This document shows positions 18,876 through 28,079 of a stretch of DNA of 62,222 nt, in pieces. Each line of letters opens with the position of its first letter. Positions within the stretch are counted from its first letter, which is position 1. A program made the translations under genes and the position numbers. The notes under the pieces are model-generated. The model worked only from the letters and a program-made list of their open reading frames with translations. It was not told where the DNA came from and did no database searches. The stretch lies in contig NZ_SNAA01000019.1 in the NCBI RefSeq assembly GCF_004358695.1, positions 1-62,222 of the forward strand. Reading direction: 5' to 3'. The DNA comes from Palleronia sediminis. GTDB taxonomy: Bacteria > Pseudomonadota > Alphaproteobacteria > Rhodobacterales > Rhodobacteraceae.

Positions 18876-19091
18876 ATGAAACGCGGGATCACGATCATGG
18901 GGCTGGGGCTTTTCGGCCTCGGCGCGATACTGTCGCTGGCGGTGGCCGCCGATGCGCTGATCGTGCTGCGCGACTGCGCGCCCGAGACCTGCCGCGCCGC
19001 CAGGGCGGGGCTGACGCAATCGGGCTTTGCCGCGATGGTCATGGCCTCGATGGCGGTGCTGGCATGGAAACGTCTGCGGGGCGCGGCATGA
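18876..19091 (+). CDS. small two-helix membrane protein
   Basis: 71 residues with two hydrophobic segments (about 6-28 and 48-66) separated by a short loop with two cysteines (DCAPETCRAARAG), which would face the periplasm. Not recognised. It overlaps the next small membrane gene as ATGA, which argues that both are translated. A GGAACGGGGCGG stretch precedes the ATG. Confidence 0.65.
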   Translation: MKRGITIMGLGLFGLGAILSLAVAADALIVLRDCAPETCRAARAGLTQSGFAAMVMASMAVLAWKRLRGAA

Positions 19092-19276
19092 GGATGGTCA
19101 GCCAGACGCTGAGCCTTTTGGGGCTGCTGGCGATCGGTGTCGCGCTGGCCGGGATCTTTCGCGGCCTGCCCATGGATACGGTGCCCTGGGGGCGGATCGC
19201 GCTGCTGCTTGCGGTGGCGGTCGCCTGTTTCTGGGGCGCGGCCTGGGTCCGGGGCCGGTCCGGCCCGGACGATTGA
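19088..19276 (+). CDS. small two-helix membrane protein
   Basis: 62 residues: hydrophobic segments at about 5-25 and 36-52, then a basic tail ending WVRGRSGPDD. Not recognised. The ATG overlaps the TGA of the preceding 71-residue membrane gene, so the two may form a small complex (inference). Confidence 0.65.
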   Translation: MRMVSQTLSLLGLLAIGVALAGIFRGLPMDTVPWGRIALLLAVAVACFWGAAWVRGRSGPDD

Positions 19277-19333
19277 TCGGCACCCCGAACGCCGTTCCCG
19301 CGTTGAACCCGGTCCAGAGACGGAGCAACGACC

Positions 19334-19630
19334 ATGAGACCCTTCATCGCCGCCACCGCCGCCATCGTCCTTGCCGCGCCCGTGTGGGCTGCCGCGCAGG
19401 ATGCGAACGAGATGTCGTGCCGCGCCTACGGGCAGCTCGATATCGGTGCCCAGAAAGAGGTGCTCGCCGATCTGCAGGCGGCGACCGAACCGGATGAGGG
19501 CGGCGGGGTCGTGCCGCCCGAAAGCACCCTTGCCGGCGAAGAGGCCGTGACCGCCCTCGTCGCGGCCTGCGCCGCGACGCCCGAGGCCCCGCTGGGCGAG
19601 ACGATGCGCGAACTCTTTGGCGGCGACTGA
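19334..19630 (+). CDS. small secreted protein, HdeA-like layout
   Basis: 98 residues with a clear signal peptide (about 1-21, ending VWAAAQ). The mature part has two cysteines about 50 residues apart (MSCRAYGQLD ... ALVAACAATPEA), with the short-motif layout of HdeA/HdeB periplasmic acid-stress chaperones (C-x3-[FY]-x2-LD ... V-x-A-C). The similarity is weak and by eye, so the family call is tentative. An AGAGACGGAGCAACG stretch precedes the ATG. Confidence 0.7.
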   Translation: MRPFIAATAAIVLAAPVWAAAQDANEMSCRAYGQLDIGAQKEVLADLQAATEPDEGGGVVPPESTLAGEEAVTALVAACAATPEAPLGETMRELFGGD

Positions 19631-19822
19631 TCCTTGCCGGGGCGCGTGCGGTGATTTTCTGCCGGTGTCATCCGATATCACGCCCCGGCGATGGTTTTAC
19701 GCCCGCCGCGCCCCCACATGATGCGACATGGCCCGGCGCCTGTTGCGCGACGCTCCCGATCCGTTCGGGCGTGATGCGCGGGACAGGCCCCGCGGCGCAC
19801 CGGAACACATCACGAGGTTGAC

Positions 19823-21514
19823 ATGATCCGATCCACCCTTGCCGCCCTGACGCTGGCGGCCCTCGCCGCGCCGGTTTCGGCCGAAAGCCTGGCGCTGGTC
19901 GTCGGCAATGCCCGCTATGGCGACGGCTCGCCCGAACGCGATACGGCCGAGGTGCGCCGCGCCGCGGACGCCCTGCGCGAGGCGGGCGCCACGACGACGG
20001 TTCTGGCCAATGCCGATCGCGAGGCGCTGATCGGGGCGTTGCGCGATTTGGCCGAGACCGCCGAGACCGCGGACGGCGTGCTCGTCGCGCTGGCCGGGCG
20101 GTTCGTCTCGGGCGGGGCCGAGACGTGGTTCCTGCCGGTGGACGCGTCGACCGGAGGCATCGTCGAGGTAGCGACCGGCGCCGTGCCGCTGTCGCTGGTC
20201 ACGTCGATCCTGTCCGAGGTCGAGGGGCCCGCGATCCTCGCCATCGGCGTCCCCGACGAGGCGCCCGAGGCCGGCAAGGGGCTGACGGCCGGGGCGGGGC
20301 GGCTCGATATTCCGGGCGGTGTGACGGTCATCCGCACCGGGGTCGAGGCGCTGGCCGAGCTGATCGACGACACGCTGTCCCAGCCGGGTGCCGCCATCGG
20401 TCCGCGGCTGGCCGATGCGCCCGAGACGCAGGTTCAGGGCTATCTCACGACCGAGCTGAGCTTTCTCGCCTCGGCCGAGGACCAGCCGCCCGCCACCACG
20501 CCCGCGCCCGCGCCCGCCCCGCAGACGGCCGAAAGTGCCGAGGCGCGGTTCTGGAACGTCGTCCGCGAACGCGACAGCGCGGTGGCCTATACGCTGTATC
20601 TCGAGCGCTATCCCGACGGCGCCAATGTCGCGACAGCCCGCGAGCGGCTCGAGGCGCTGCGCGCCCGCACCGAGGATGCCGCGCCTGCGACGCCGCAGGC
20701 CTCGGCCGAACAGGCGCTCGACCTCGATCAGGCCGCGCGCCAGCAGGTGCAGCGCAATCTCGTGATCCTCGGCTACGACACGCGCGGGATCGACGGGATT
20801 TTCGGGCCGGGCACGCGCGGGGCCATCGGCGCTTGGCAGCAGACCAACAACCTGCCGGTGACGAACTACCTCACCGCCGCACAGCTCGAGACGCTGACCT
20901 CGCAGGCCGAGATCCGCGAGGCCGAGCTTGAACGCGAGCGCCAGGCCCGCCAGGCGCAGCTTGCCGAAGAGGAACAGGCGGGCTGGCGCGCGCTCGACAA
21001 GACCGATGCCGAGGCGCTGCGCGGTTTCCTCAAGAAATATCCCGACGGTGCGTTCGGCGACCGGGCACGCGAACGGCTGGCCTCGCTGGGTGCCGATGCC
21101 ACCGTCGCCGAGGATGGCGGCGCGTCGGAGCGCGAGCGTCAGCTCTGGATCGCCGTGCGGCAGGAGGACAGCGTTCAGGGCTACCGCAATTACGTGAAGG
21201 CCTTCCCCGACGGGCTCTATGTCGCCGAGGCGAATGCCCGGATCGACGAGCTGAGCCGCGCGACCGCGGGCGATGCCGAGGCCGAGGCGGTCGAGCAGGC
21301 GCTGGGCCTCAACCCGATCACGCGCCGCGCGGTCGAGATGCGCCTGTCGCAACTGGGCCACGATCCCGGCACGGTGGACGGGTCCTTCGACGACCAGACC
21401 CGCCGCGCGCTACGCCAGTTCCAGCAGGCCGCCGGGTTGCCGGTGACGGGTTATGTCAACCAGACGACGGCCGTGCGGCTGCTGGCCGACGCGCTGTCGG
21501 ACATCCTGAGATGA
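19823..21514 (+). CDS. secreted caspase-fold protein without catalytic residues, with two peptidoglycan-binding domains
   Basis: 563 residues. Signal peptide at 1-20, then a caspase-like (C14) domain at about 21-215: ALVVGNARY, LFLPVDA-type strand TWFLPVDA. The catalytic His site reads ALAGRF (Arg93 where AGH is expected) and the Cys site reads ILAIGVPDEAP (no Cys at 137-151), so peptidase activity is unlikely. Two peptidoglycan-binding-1 domains lie at about 300-357 (LGYDTRGIDGIFGPGTRGAI) and 497-555 (LGHDPGTVDGSFDDQTRRAL). Three copies of a repeat W-x9-Y-x2-YL-x2-YPDG-x6-A-x2-RL lie near 243-280, 388-422 and 442-477. It overlaps the YcjF-type gene as ATGA. Likely a periplasmic scaffold on the cell wall. 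Confidence 0.88.
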   Translation: MIRSTLAALTLAALAAPVSAESLALVVGNARYGDGSPERDTAEVRRAADALREAGATTTVLANADREALIGALRDLAETAETADGVLVALAGRFVSGGAETWFLPVDASTGGIVEVATGAVPLSLVTSILSEVEGPAILAIGVPDEAPEAGKGLTAGAGRLDIPGGVTVIRTGVEALAELIDDTLSQPGAAIGPRLADAPETQVQGYLTTELSFLASAEDQPPATTPAPAPAPQTAESAEARFWNVVRERDSAVAYTLYLERYPDGANVATARERLEALRARTEDAAPATPQASAEQALDLDQAARQQVQRNLVILGYDTRGIDGIFGPGTRGAIGAWQQTNNLPVTNYLTAAQLETLTSQAEIREAELERERQARQAQLAEEEQAGWRALDKTDAEALRGFLKKYPDGAFGDRARERLASLGADATVAEDGGASERERQLWIAVRQEDSVQGYRNYVKAFPDGLYVAEANARIDELSRATAGDAEAEAVEQALGLNPITRRAVEMRLSQLGHDPGTVDGSFDDQTRRALRQFQQAAGLPVTGYVNQTTAVRLLADALSDILR

Positions 21515-22536
21515 GCCGACGCGGCCCGGTCCTGATCGCGGACGAGACGGCAGGGCCGGCAACGCTGTCGCCCGACACCGCGCCGCCGGTGCCCGACCCC
21601 GACCTGCCGTTCGACAGGCCCGACGGCCGGGCGATGCGGGCCGTGGCGGGGATGGCCACGGCGCGGCGCACGTGGCTCGGCCGATGGTTCTGGCGCAGTC
21701 TCGGGGCGCTGGCGCTGTTCCTGCTGGGCGTCGCGGGCTGGGCCGTGCTCGACGCGCTGGTGGCGCGGTCGCTCGTCCTGGGCTGGATCGCGGTGGGGCT
21801 GACGGCGCTGTTCCTGCTCAGCGCGCTGGGGCTGTGCCTGCGCGAGTTCGCAGCGCTCATGCGGCTCGCGCGGGTGGGCGATATCCAGCGCGACGCCGAG
21901 GCCGCGCTGGCCTCGGGCGATCTTGCGGCGGCGCGAGCGGTCTCCAGGCGGCTCGTCCGGCTCTACGAAGGGCGCGAGGCGCTGGCCTGGGGCCGCGCGC
22001 GCCTGGCCGAGCGCGACGGGGACATGTTCGATGCGGACACGGTGCTGTCGCTGACCGAGACCGAGCTGCTTCGCCCGCTCGACGAGGCCGCGCGCCTCGA
22101 GATCGAGGCCGCCGCCCGGCAGGTGGCGGCGGTCACGGCCATCGTGCCGCTGGCCCTGGCCGATGTCGCGTCCGCTGCGGTGTCGAACCTGCGCATGATC
22201 CGCCGCATCGCCGAGATCTATGGCGGGCGCGCCGGCACGGTGGGTGCGCTGCGGCTGACGCGGTCGGTCTTTGCGCATCTGGTCGCCACCGGCGCCGTGG
22301 CCGTGGGCGACGACCTGATCGGGTCGGTCGCCGGCGGCTCGATGCTCGCGCGGGTGTCGCGCCGGTTCGGCGAGGGGATCGTGAACGGTGCGCTGACCGC
22401 GCGGGTCGGCGTGGCCGCGATGGAGGTCTGCCGCCCGATGCCGTTCTCGCCCGGCACGCGGCCGCAGGTTCACAAGCTGATCGGCCGCGCATTGTCGGGG
22501 CTGTTCCCCACGGGGGGCGCCGCAAAGGCCGGTTGA
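21511..22536 (+). CDS. YcjF-type membrane protein (TIGR01620/DUF697)
   Basis: 341 residues. A Pro/Asp-rich cytoplasmic N-terminus is followed by two membrane segments (about 63-85 and 90-112) and a C-terminal DUF697-like domain (AAVSNLRMIRRIAEIYGGRAG..GALRLTRSVFAHLVATGAVAVGDDLIG, RFGEGIVNGALTARVGVAAMEVCRP). Usually this gene follows ycjX, an ATPase of the DUF463 family. Here ycjX is not next to it and the partner upstream is the pseudo-caspase, with an ATGA overlap. Role unknown; envelope stress is often proposed for the family. Confidence 0.88.
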   Translation: MSRRGPVLIADETAGPATLSPDTAPPVPDPDLPFDRPDGRAMRAVAGMATARRTWLGRWFWRSLGALALFLLGVAGWAVLDALVARSLVLGWIAVGLTALFLLSALGLCLREFAALMRLARVGDIQRDAEAALASGDLAAARAVSRRLVRLYEGREALAWGRARLAERDGDMFDADTVLSLTETELLRPLDEAARLEIEAAARQVAAVTAIVPLALADVASAAVSNLRMIRRIAEIYGGRAGTVGALRLTRSVFAHLVATGAVAVGDDLIGSVAGGSMLARVSRRFGEGIVNGALTARVGVAAMEVCRPMPFSPGTRPQVHKLIGRALSGLFPTGGAAKAG

Positions 22537-22705
22537 TCCCGCGCGCGAAGGCGGTTGCCGCCCCATGCCCCTTCTGGCAAGAGATGCGCGGGATGATGAT
22601 GGTGCATGTGATAATCGCTCGAATTACCGGCCCGGCCCTCGCCTGAGGCGCCGGGATTTCGCACGCCTGCCCTTGCCCCATTTGAATAGACCGGATCGAC
22701 CCGAT

Positions 22706-25699
22706 ATGTCCGCAGATACCCCCGACTACAAAGACACGCTGTTCCTGCCCGAAACCGATTTCCCCATGCGGGCCGGCCTGCCCCGGCGCGAGCCGGAATG
22801 GCTGGCGCGATGGGAACGGATCGGCGTCTATGACCGCCGCGCGGCGCAGACCGAGGGGCGCACGCCCTTTACGCTGCATGACGGCCCGCCCTATGCCAAC
22901 GGGCACCTTCATATCGGCCACGCGCTGAACAAGGTGCTCAAGGACATGGTGGTGCGCAGCCAGCAGATGATGGGGCGCACGGCGCGCTACATCCCCGGCT
23001 GGGACTGCCACGGCCTGCCGATCGAGTGGAAGATCGAGGAGCAGTACCGCGCCCGCGGCCAGGACAAGGACACCGTCGACGTGGTCGAGTTCCGACGCGA
23101 ATGCCGCGAGTTCGCCGCGCATTGGGTCGATGTCCAGCGCGACGAGTTCAAGCGGCTCGGCGTCACCGGGCGCTGGGACAAGCCGTATCTGACGATGGAT
23201 CACCACGCCGAGGCGGTGATCGCGGCCGAGTTCCAGAAGTTCCTGATGAACGGGCTGATCTACCAGGGCTCCAAGCCGGTGATGTGGTCGCCCGTCGAAA
23301 AGACCGCGCTGGCCGAGGCCGAGGTCGAGTATCACGACAAGGACAGCTTCACGATCTGGGTCAAGTTCCCGGTGATCGAGTTCGCGCTGCCCGACGCGCA
23401 GATGTCCGACGAAGAGCTGGACGACGACGCCCGCGAGGCCATCGCCCTCGCGCGCGAAGAGGCGCGCGCGGCGTTCCTCGGCGCCAATGTCGTGATCTGG
23501 ACCACGACCCCCTGGACGATCCCGTCGAACAAGGCCGTCGTTTATGGCCCCGAATTCGCCTACGGGCTTTACGAGGTCGTCGACACGCCCGAGGAATGCT
23601 GGGCCCGCCCCGGCGAGCGGTTCATCCTCGCCGATGCCCGCGCCGCCGACACCTTTGCCCGCGCCCGGTTGCAGGATGGCCAGTGGCGGCGGGTGCGCGA
23701 CGTGACCGAGATGCAGCTTTCGGCGATGCGGGTGGCGCATCCCCTGGCCGGGGCCGAGGGGGCGCAGGGCGAATGGGATGCCCCGCGCGATTTCCGTGCC
23801 GCGCCCTTCGTCACCGACGAGGACGGCACGGGCTTTGTCCATTGCGCGCCCTCGCACGGCATGGACGAGTTCGAGCTCTATCGCGATCTCGGCATGCTGG
23901 GCGAGGTCATCACCTACAATGTCGAGGAGGATGGACGTTTCCGCGCCGATCTGCCGCTTTTCGGGGGGGCGAGCATCCTCAAGCCCAACGGCAAGGAGGG
24001 CGACGCGAACAAGGCGGTGATCGACAAGCTGGCCGAGGTCGGCGGGCTGCTCGCGCGCGGCAAGATCAAGCATTCCTACCCGCATAGCTGGCGCTCCAAG
24101 GCGCCGCTGATCTATCGCAACACGCCGCAGTGGTTCGCCGCCATCGACCGGCCCGTGGGCGACGGGCAGGATACCTATGGGCGCACCATCCGCGAGCGCG
24201 CGCTGACCTCGATCGACGAGCTGGTGACATGGACGCCCGAGCGCGGGCGCAACCGACTTCACGCCATGATCGAGAGCCGCCCCGACTGGGTGCTGTCGCG
24301 CCAGCGTGCCTGGGGCGTGCCGCTGACCTGCTTCGTCAAGGTCGGCGCGCGGCCGACCGATCCCGATTTCCTGCTGCGCGATGCCGCTGTGAACGTCCGC
24401 ATCCTCGAGGCGTTCGAGGCCGAGGGCGCGGATGCCTGGTATGCCGAGGGCGCCAAGGAAAGGTTCCTCGGCCCCGACCACGATCCCGCCGAGTGGGAGC
24501 AGGTCTTCGACATTCTCGACGTCTGGTTCGACAGCGGGTCGACCCATGCCTTCGTGCTGCGCGACCGCGAGGACGGGTCCGAGGACGGGCTGGCCGATCT
24601 CTATCTCGAGGGGACGGACCAGCATCGCGGGTGGTTCCATTCGTCGATGCTGCAATCCTGCGGAACGCGGGGCCGTGCGCCCTATCGCGGGGTGCTGACC
24701 CATGGCTTCACGCTGGACGAGAAGGGCAACAAGATGTCCAAATCGCTCGGCAACACCATCCTGCCCGAGCAGATCGTGAAGGAATACGGCGCCGATATCC
24801 TGCGGCTTTGGGTGGCGCAGTCCGATTACACGGGCGACCAGCGCATCGGCGATAAGATCCTCAAGGGCACGGCCGACAGCTATCGCCGCCTGCGCAACAC
24901 GCTGCGGTTCCTGCTGGGCAACGTGGCGCATTACGACCCGGAAAAGGCGATCGCGCGCGAGGACATGCCCGAGCTCGAACGTTTCGTGCTGCACCGCCTG
25001 GCCGAGCTCGACCGTGTCGTGCGCGAGGGCTACTCCGCCTACGATTTCCAGGGCGTGTTCCAGGCGCTGTTCACCTTCTGCACGGTGGATTTGTCGGCCT
25101 TCTACTTCGATATCCGCAAGGATGCGCTTTACTGCGACCCGGCCGACGGCGTGACCCGCCGCGCGGCGCTGACGGTGCTGGACGCGCTGTTTCACCGGCT
25201 CGTCACATGGCTGTCGCCGATCCTGGTATTCACCATGGAGGAGGTCTGGCTCGAGCGGTTCCCCGGCGAGGAGTCGAGCGTCCATCTCGAGGATGCGCCC
25301 GCCACGCCCGAAGACTGGCTCGATCCCGAGCTGGCCGCGCGCATGGCTCGGGAGCGCGCCATCCGCCGCGTGGTGACGGGCGCCATCGAGGTCGAGCGGC
25401 GCGAAAAGCGCATCGGCTCGTCTTTGGAGGCTGCGCCGATCGTTCATGTCGGCCCCGAGCTGGCCGGGGTCATCACCGACCCCGACCGGTTCGCCACGAT
25501 GTGCATCACCTCGGGGCTGCATGTGACCACCGATCCCGCGCCCGACACGGCCTTTCGCCTGCCCGAGACGGCGGGCGTGGCCGTGACCGTCGCACGGGCC
25601 GATGGCGTCAAATGCGAGCGCTGCTGGAGGGTGCTGCCCGATGTGGGCACCCATGCCCATCCGGCGACCTGCGCGCGCTGCGATGCCGCCCTTGGCTGA
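22706..25699 (+). CDS. ileS: isoleucyl-tRNA synthetase
   Basis: 997 residues. Class I synthetase: PPYANGHLHIGH with HIGH at residues 69-72, the editing domain (TTPWTIPSNKAV) in the middle, KMSKS at 676-680, an anticodon-binding domain, and a C-terminal zinc site with C970-x2-C973 and C989-x2-C992. The start MSADTPDYKDTLFLPET at 22706 is normal for the bacterial enzyme; longer frames run into the intergenic region. Alone in its operon, and followed by a copy of the short A/T-rich repeat and the convergent pcs gene. Confidence 0.98.
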   Translation: MSADTPDYKDTLFLPETDFPMRAGLPRREPEWLARWERIGVYDRRAAQTEGRTPFTLHDGPPYANGHLHIGHALNKVLKDMVVRSQQMMGRTARYIPGWDCHGLPIEWKIEEQYRARGQDKDTVDVVEFRRECREFAAHWVDVQRDEFKRLGVTGRWDKPYLTMDHHAEAVIAAEFQKFLMNGLIYQGSKPVMWSPVEKTALAEAEVEYHDKDSFTIWVKFPVIEFALPDAQMSDEELDDDAREAIALAREEARAAFLGANVVIWTTTPWTIPSNKAVVYGPEFAYGLYEVVDTPEECWARPGERFILADARAADTFARARLQDGQWRRVRDVTEMQLSAMRVAHPLAGAEGAQGEWDAPRDFRAAPFVTDEDGTGFVHCAPSHGMDEFELYRDLGMLGEVITYNVEEDGRFRADLPLFGGASILKPNGKEGDANKAVIDKLAEVGGLLARGKIKHSYPHSWRSKAPLIYRNTPQWFAAIDRPVGDGQDTYGRTIRERALTSIDELVTWTPERGRNRLHAMIESRPDWVLSRQRAWGVPLTCFVKVGARPTDPDFLLRDAAVNVRILEAFEAEGADAWYAEGAKERFLGPDHDPAEWEQVFDILDVWFDSGSTHAFVLRDREDGSEDGLADLYLEGTDQHRGWFHSSMLQSCGTRGRAPYRGVLTHGFTLDEKGNKMSKSLGNTILPEQIVKEYGADILRLWVAQSDYTGDQRIGDKILKGTADSYRRLRNTLRFLLGNVAHYDPEKAIAREDMPELERFVLHRLAELDRVVREGYSAYDFQGVFQALFTFCTVDLSAFYFDIRKDALYCDPADGVTRRAALTVLDALFHRLVTWLSPILVFTMEEVWLERFPGEESSVHLEDAPATPEDWLDPELAARMARERAIRRVVTGAIEVERREKRIGSSLEAAPIVHVGPELAGVITDPDRFATMCITSGLHVTTDPAPDTAFRLPETAGVAVTVARADGVKCERCWRVLPDVGTHAHPATCARCDAALG

Positions 25700-25735
25700 G
25701 GACGCATCGCGCGGGCCGGCGGCGTCGCACCGCCT

Positions 25736-25755
25736 GGGTATTTGAAAAGAGAAGA
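25736..25755 (+). repeat. short intergenic A/T-rich repeat, copy 1
   Basis: GGGTATTTGAAAAGAGAAGA between the convergent ileS and pcs genes. The same sequence with one to three changes appears at 32310-32330 and 53724-53744 (both on the opposite strand), with a looser relative at 36454-36476. No stem-loop is obvious. Confidence 0.6.
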
Positions 25756-25777
25756 TCGCGCGCGTCGGCGCGCGGTC

Positions 25778-26473
25778 TCAGCCGTCCGGGCCGTAGATCG
25801 CCTGTTGCGCGATCCCGGCCAGCACGAGGTAGAGCGAGGCCAGCGCCAGCGCCCATCCCGCCCAGCTCGAGGGGTCGAACTCGATCGCGGCGGCCCAGAT
25901 GGCGAAACCGACCCATAGCAGCGCCACGGGCAGCGTCACCGCGCGCCACCGCGCCGTGCGGACGGGATGCACGAATTTCAGCGGCAGGAACATCGCCACC
26001 GCCAGCAATCCGACGCAGGCCAGAATGATCCAGAAATTCGGCTCGAGCGCGAAGAACACCAGCACCGCCATGTTCCAGCAGCCCGGAAACCCGAGAAAGG
26101 AATAGTCGCGCGTCTTCATCCGCGTGTCGGCGAAATAGACCACGCTGGCATAGGTGATGACGATGATCGCGATCCAGCCGGTCCAGCCGGGCAGGAGCCC
26201 CGACGCGAACAGCGCGAAGGCCGGGATGAACACATAGGTGAGATAGTCGATGATGAGGTCCATCAGCACCCCGTCATATTCGGGCGCGTTCGTGCCCACG
26301 TCGAAGCGCCGCGCAAGCGGTCCGTCGATGCCGTCGACCGCGAAGGCGACGACGAGCCAGAGCCACATCAGCTCCCAGTCGGCTTTGACGGCGGCCAGCA
26401 TCGCCAGCATGGCGAAGACGGCGCCTGTGGCGGTCAGAAGGTGGACGGCGAACGCTTTGCGGCGCATGGACAT
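25778..26473 (-). CDS. pcs: phosphatidylcholine synthase
   Basis: 231 residues, about eight membrane segments. It condenses CDP-diacylglycerol with choline to make phosphatidylcholine directly, an alphaproteobacterial route. The CDP-alcohol phosphotransferase motif is seen as VDGIDGPLARRFDVGTNAPEYDGVLMD (residues 46-72) with its Asp and Arg residues, followed by DLIIDYLTYVFIPA typical of Pcs. Third gene of a nudC - SRPBCC - pcs leftward set. A second start at MRRKAF (26467) is possible. Confidence 0.95.
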   Translation of the reverse strand: MSMRRKAFAVHLLTATGAVFAMLAMLAAVKADWELMWLWLVVAFAVDGIDGPLARRFDVGTNAPEYDGVLMDLIIDYLTYVFIPAFALFASGLLPGWTGWIAIIVITYASVVYFADTRMKTRDYSFLGFPGCWNMAVLVFFALEPNFWIILACVGLLAVAMFLPLKFVHPVRTARWRAVTLPVALLWVGFAIWAAAIEFDPSSWAGWALALASLYLVLAGIAQQAIYGPDG

Positions 26474-26508
26474 TCCGGCAGGTTGGACGAAAGGACGGGG
26501 CGGTGCAA

Positions 26509-26967
26509 TCAGGCGCGGGCTTGGCTTTCGATGCGGGCGGTGAGCTTGCCGATCCGTTTCTCGAACCGTTTCTCGATGGTGCCGCGGGCAAGTTTCATAG
26601 ATTGCACGACAAGCCCCGCGCGCATCGTCTCGGGCTTGAGCTCGACCACGTAGAACAGCCGCGACTTGTCGGGCGCGACCTCGAGGATCTCGATGTTGAG
26701 CAGGACGACGAGGCCTTCGATCCGGCTGCGCAGGGCAAGCTGCTGGGGCGGGTCGTAGGTGGTGATCCTGGATTCGGAGACGCGGCGCTTGCCGCGGAAA
26801 TCGAACCCGATCTTCCAATGCCCCGTGGCCGGCGTCGTGGCAGCGTCGAGACGCTCGACCGTCGCGCCCTGTGCCCGCGCCTGATCCGCGATGGTGTCGA
26901 AATCCGAGATCACGGCGAATGCCGCGGCGGGCGACGCGGCGATGTCCTTGCGGGTCGAGAACTTCAT
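26509..26967 (-). CDS. SRPBCC (START-like) family protein
   Basis: 152 residues. MKFSTRKDIAASPAAAFAVISDFDTIADQA at the start and GHWKIGFDFRGKRRVSESRITTYDPPQQLALRSRIEG... form the polyketide-cyclase/START-like fold used for binding lipids or other hydrophobic ligands. The ligand is unknown. The ATG at 26967 has a perfect AGGAGG seven bases upstream. It lies between nudC and pcs on the same strand, so a link to lipid handling is plausible but inferred. Confidence 0.88.
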   Translation of the reverse strand: MKFSTRKDIAASPAAAFAVISDFDTIADQARAQGATVERLDAATTPATGHWKIGFDFRGKRRVSESRITTYDPPQQLALRSRIEGLVVLLNIEILEVAPDKSRLFYVVELKPETMRAGLVVQSMKLARGTIEKRFEKRIGKLTARIESQARA

Positions 26968-26999
26968 GGGGTGGCCTCCTGATCGCGAGGGGTTTCGCG

Positions 27000-27959
27000 T
27001 CAATCCAGCCTGTCGGCAAGCCATTGCCGCAGGATGAAATGCGCAATTGCGCCGGGTCTGGCCGGGCGGACACGGGAATCGATGCCCGCGAGGCTGTCCA
27101 TCACCGCTTCGCGGCTGAACCACCGGGCATCGTCGAGCTCGGCGGGGTCGATCCTGAGCTCACGGCTGCGCGCGGCCCCGCGGCAGCCGATCATCAGCGA
27201 GGCGGGATAGGGCCAGGGCTGGCTGGACAGGTACGAGACCGCGCCGACATGGATGCCGGTTTCCTCGAGCGTTTCGCGGCGCACGGCGGCCTCGACGGTC
27301 TCGCCCGGCTCGACGAACCCCGCGGGCAGCGAGAACATCCCCTCGGGCCATTGCGGCGCGCGGCCCAGCAGGACCGAGTTGCCATGCGTCACGAGCATGA
27401 TGACGACGGGATCGGTGCGCGGAAAATGGTGACGCCCGCAATCGGGGCAGAGACGTTTCCAACCGGCATCGACCGGGTCGCTCGGCCGACCGCAGCTGGC
27501 GCAGAACCGGTGCGTCCGGTGCCATTCGAGCAGGCCCCGCGCCATGACGGCCAGTTCGGCGTCGCGCCGCGGCAGGAGTGTCAGGATCGCGCGCATCTCG
27601 ACGAAACGGGCGGTGTCGGGCAGGTCGGGATGCCGGACCTCGGACGGATCGGCGAAATCCGCGAGCGTTCCGGGCAGGGCGTCGGGCGTCCAGTCCGACA
27701 GGTCGGCGGCAAAGCGCGGCTCGCCGCCGTCGAGCCCGAGGAACAGCCATGCCGCGCAATCGGGCAGCGCGGGGGTGCCGCGCGCGAGCAGGACGAGCCG
27801 CTCTTCGCCGCCCGCGCCGCGCGCGACGAGCGGGCGCCCGCGCCAGAGCGCCAGCACACGCCCCGCCCCCGAGGCATGCAGATCGGCCACGCGGGCGCGC
27901 AGATGGGCGGCGCGGTCGAGGTCGGACGTTCCGAACGTGACCGTTTCGGCGAGACGCAT
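27000..27959 (-). CDS. nudC: NAD(+) diphosphatase / NAD-capped RNA hydrolase NudC
   Basis: 319 residues. An N-terminal NUDIX-like domain is followed by a zinc ribbon with C153-x2-C156 and C171-x2-C174, then the Nudix box GFVEPGETVEAAVRRETLEETGI (214-236) and the NudC-specific SQPWPYPAS array at 246-254. It hydrolyses NAD(H) to NMN(H) and AMP and removes NAD caps from RNA. First gene of the leftward nudC - SRPBCC - pcs set, divergent from the nucleotidase gene. Confidence 0.96.
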   Translation of the reverse strand: MRLAETVTFGTSDLDRAAHLRARVADLHASGAGRVLALWRGRPLVARGAGGEERLVLLARGTPALPDCAAWLFLGLDGGEPRFAADLSDWTPDALPGTLADFADPSEVRHPDLPDTARFVEMRAILTLLPRRDAELAVMARGLLEWHRTHRFCASCGRPSDPVDAGWKRLCPDCGRHHFPRTDPVVIMLVTHGNSVLLGRAPQWPEGMFSLPAGFVEPGETVEAAVRRETLEETGIHVGAVSYLSSQPWPYPASLMIGCRGAARSRELRIDPAELDDARWFSREAVMDSLAGIDSRVRPARPGAIAHFILRQWLADRLD

Positions 27960-28079
27960 GTTCTTTTCCCGTTATTCCGTCACGTAAGCTGCGGCCGATG
28001 GTCGCCTCGGCCACTTTCCACCGATTTTTGCCGGGCATAGGCTATAGTTCGCCTACGGGCGCGGCACGAAGAAGGCTTC

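Noticed and set aside
22133-25660. A 1175-codon frame opposite ileS
   Set aside because: Antisense of ileS, an essential gene with all motifs; no family resemblance.
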